DNA from: Pseudomonas sp. G.S.17 | Lineage (GTDB): Bacteria; Pseudomonadota; Gammaproteobacteria; Pseudomonadales; Pseudomonadaceae | Assembly (NCBI RefSeq): GCF_038096165.1 | Contig: NZ_CP151076.1 | Coordinates: 1,860,001 to 1,924,000 of the forward strand | Direction of reading: 5' to 3' | Length of the DNA stretch: 64,000 bases | In this document: positions 63,956-64,000 of the stretch, in pieces | Layout: the number at the start of each line of letters is the position of its first letter | How positions within the stretch are numbered: position 1 is the stretch's first letter | Program-made: the position numbers and the translations under genes | Notes under the pieces: generated by a model | Seen by the model: only the letters and a program-made list of their open reading frames with translations | Database searches by the model: none | What the model was told of the DNA's origin: nothing

Positions 63956-64000
63956 GGTTTTTACCTTTTGCCTGTCGTCACTACGGACGTTCAGACCCTT

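Overview
The window reads as chromosomal DNA of a Pseudomonas of the fluorescens group. The evidence is GC-rich coding sequence, Pseudomonas-type flagellar regulators (FleQ, FleSR, FleN, FlhF, FliA), MotCD stators, polar chemotaxis-array genes (ParC/ParP types) and many REP-type palindromes around the core GTGGGAGCGAGCTTGCTCGCGAA.

Layout. Positions 1-5.1 kb hold the 3' end of fliC, then flaG, fliD, fliS, fliT and the master regulator fleQ. From 5.2 to 7.9 kb is the fleSR two-component pair behind a sigma-54 promoter. From 8.1 to 14 kb is fliEFGHIJ behind a second sigma-54 promoter. From 14.1 to 16.5 kb an HsbA/HsbR/HptB-type phosphorelay and partner-switching module sits between fliJ and fliK. 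Then come fliK and, behind a third sigma-54 promoter, fliLMNOPQR-flhB. A repeat-rich gap with a fourth sigma-54 promoter separates flhB from flhA-flhF-fleN-fliA. The chemotaxis and motor block follows (cheY, cheZ, cheA, cheB, motC, motD, parC, parP, cheW, a DUF2802 gene), then a leftward pair coding for a FliK-like protein and a short FlhB C-domain paralogue. Export apparatus, motor, regulators and chemosensory core are therefore almost contiguous over 41 kb.

From 41.5 to 49 kb the complete cytochrome c maturation operon ccmABCDEFGHI is present. Its ccmH carries four tandem 108-bp REP-derived units inside the reading frame. Right of 49 kb is accessory DNA: a lipoprotein gene, an AT-richer secreted-protein gene, a small gene broken by one in-frame stop, an unknown leftward gene, the sulfate-binding protein sbp, a voltage-gated potassium channel, a methyl-accepting chemotaxis protein, a probable Gac/Rsm regulatory RNA of RsmX type, a RutR-like TetR regulator, a DUF808 protein, a COG4705 membrane protein, a PAP2 phosphatase plus histidine-phosphatase pair, and a nucleobase-related group (Tsx/OmpK channel, an internally deleted NCS2 permease, PuuD urate oxidase) with a sigma-54 promoter and spaced dyads upstream of ompK.

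The observations most worth following are the in-frame repeat array in ccmH, the RsmX-like RNA at about 55.6 kb, the permease deletion between copies of an IGMGL-coding repeat, the dyads upstream of ompK, and four copies of a short acidic motif in the CheA linker. No tRNA, rRNA, CRISPR array or insertion sequence was seen. All calls come from reading the sequence; no database search was run.
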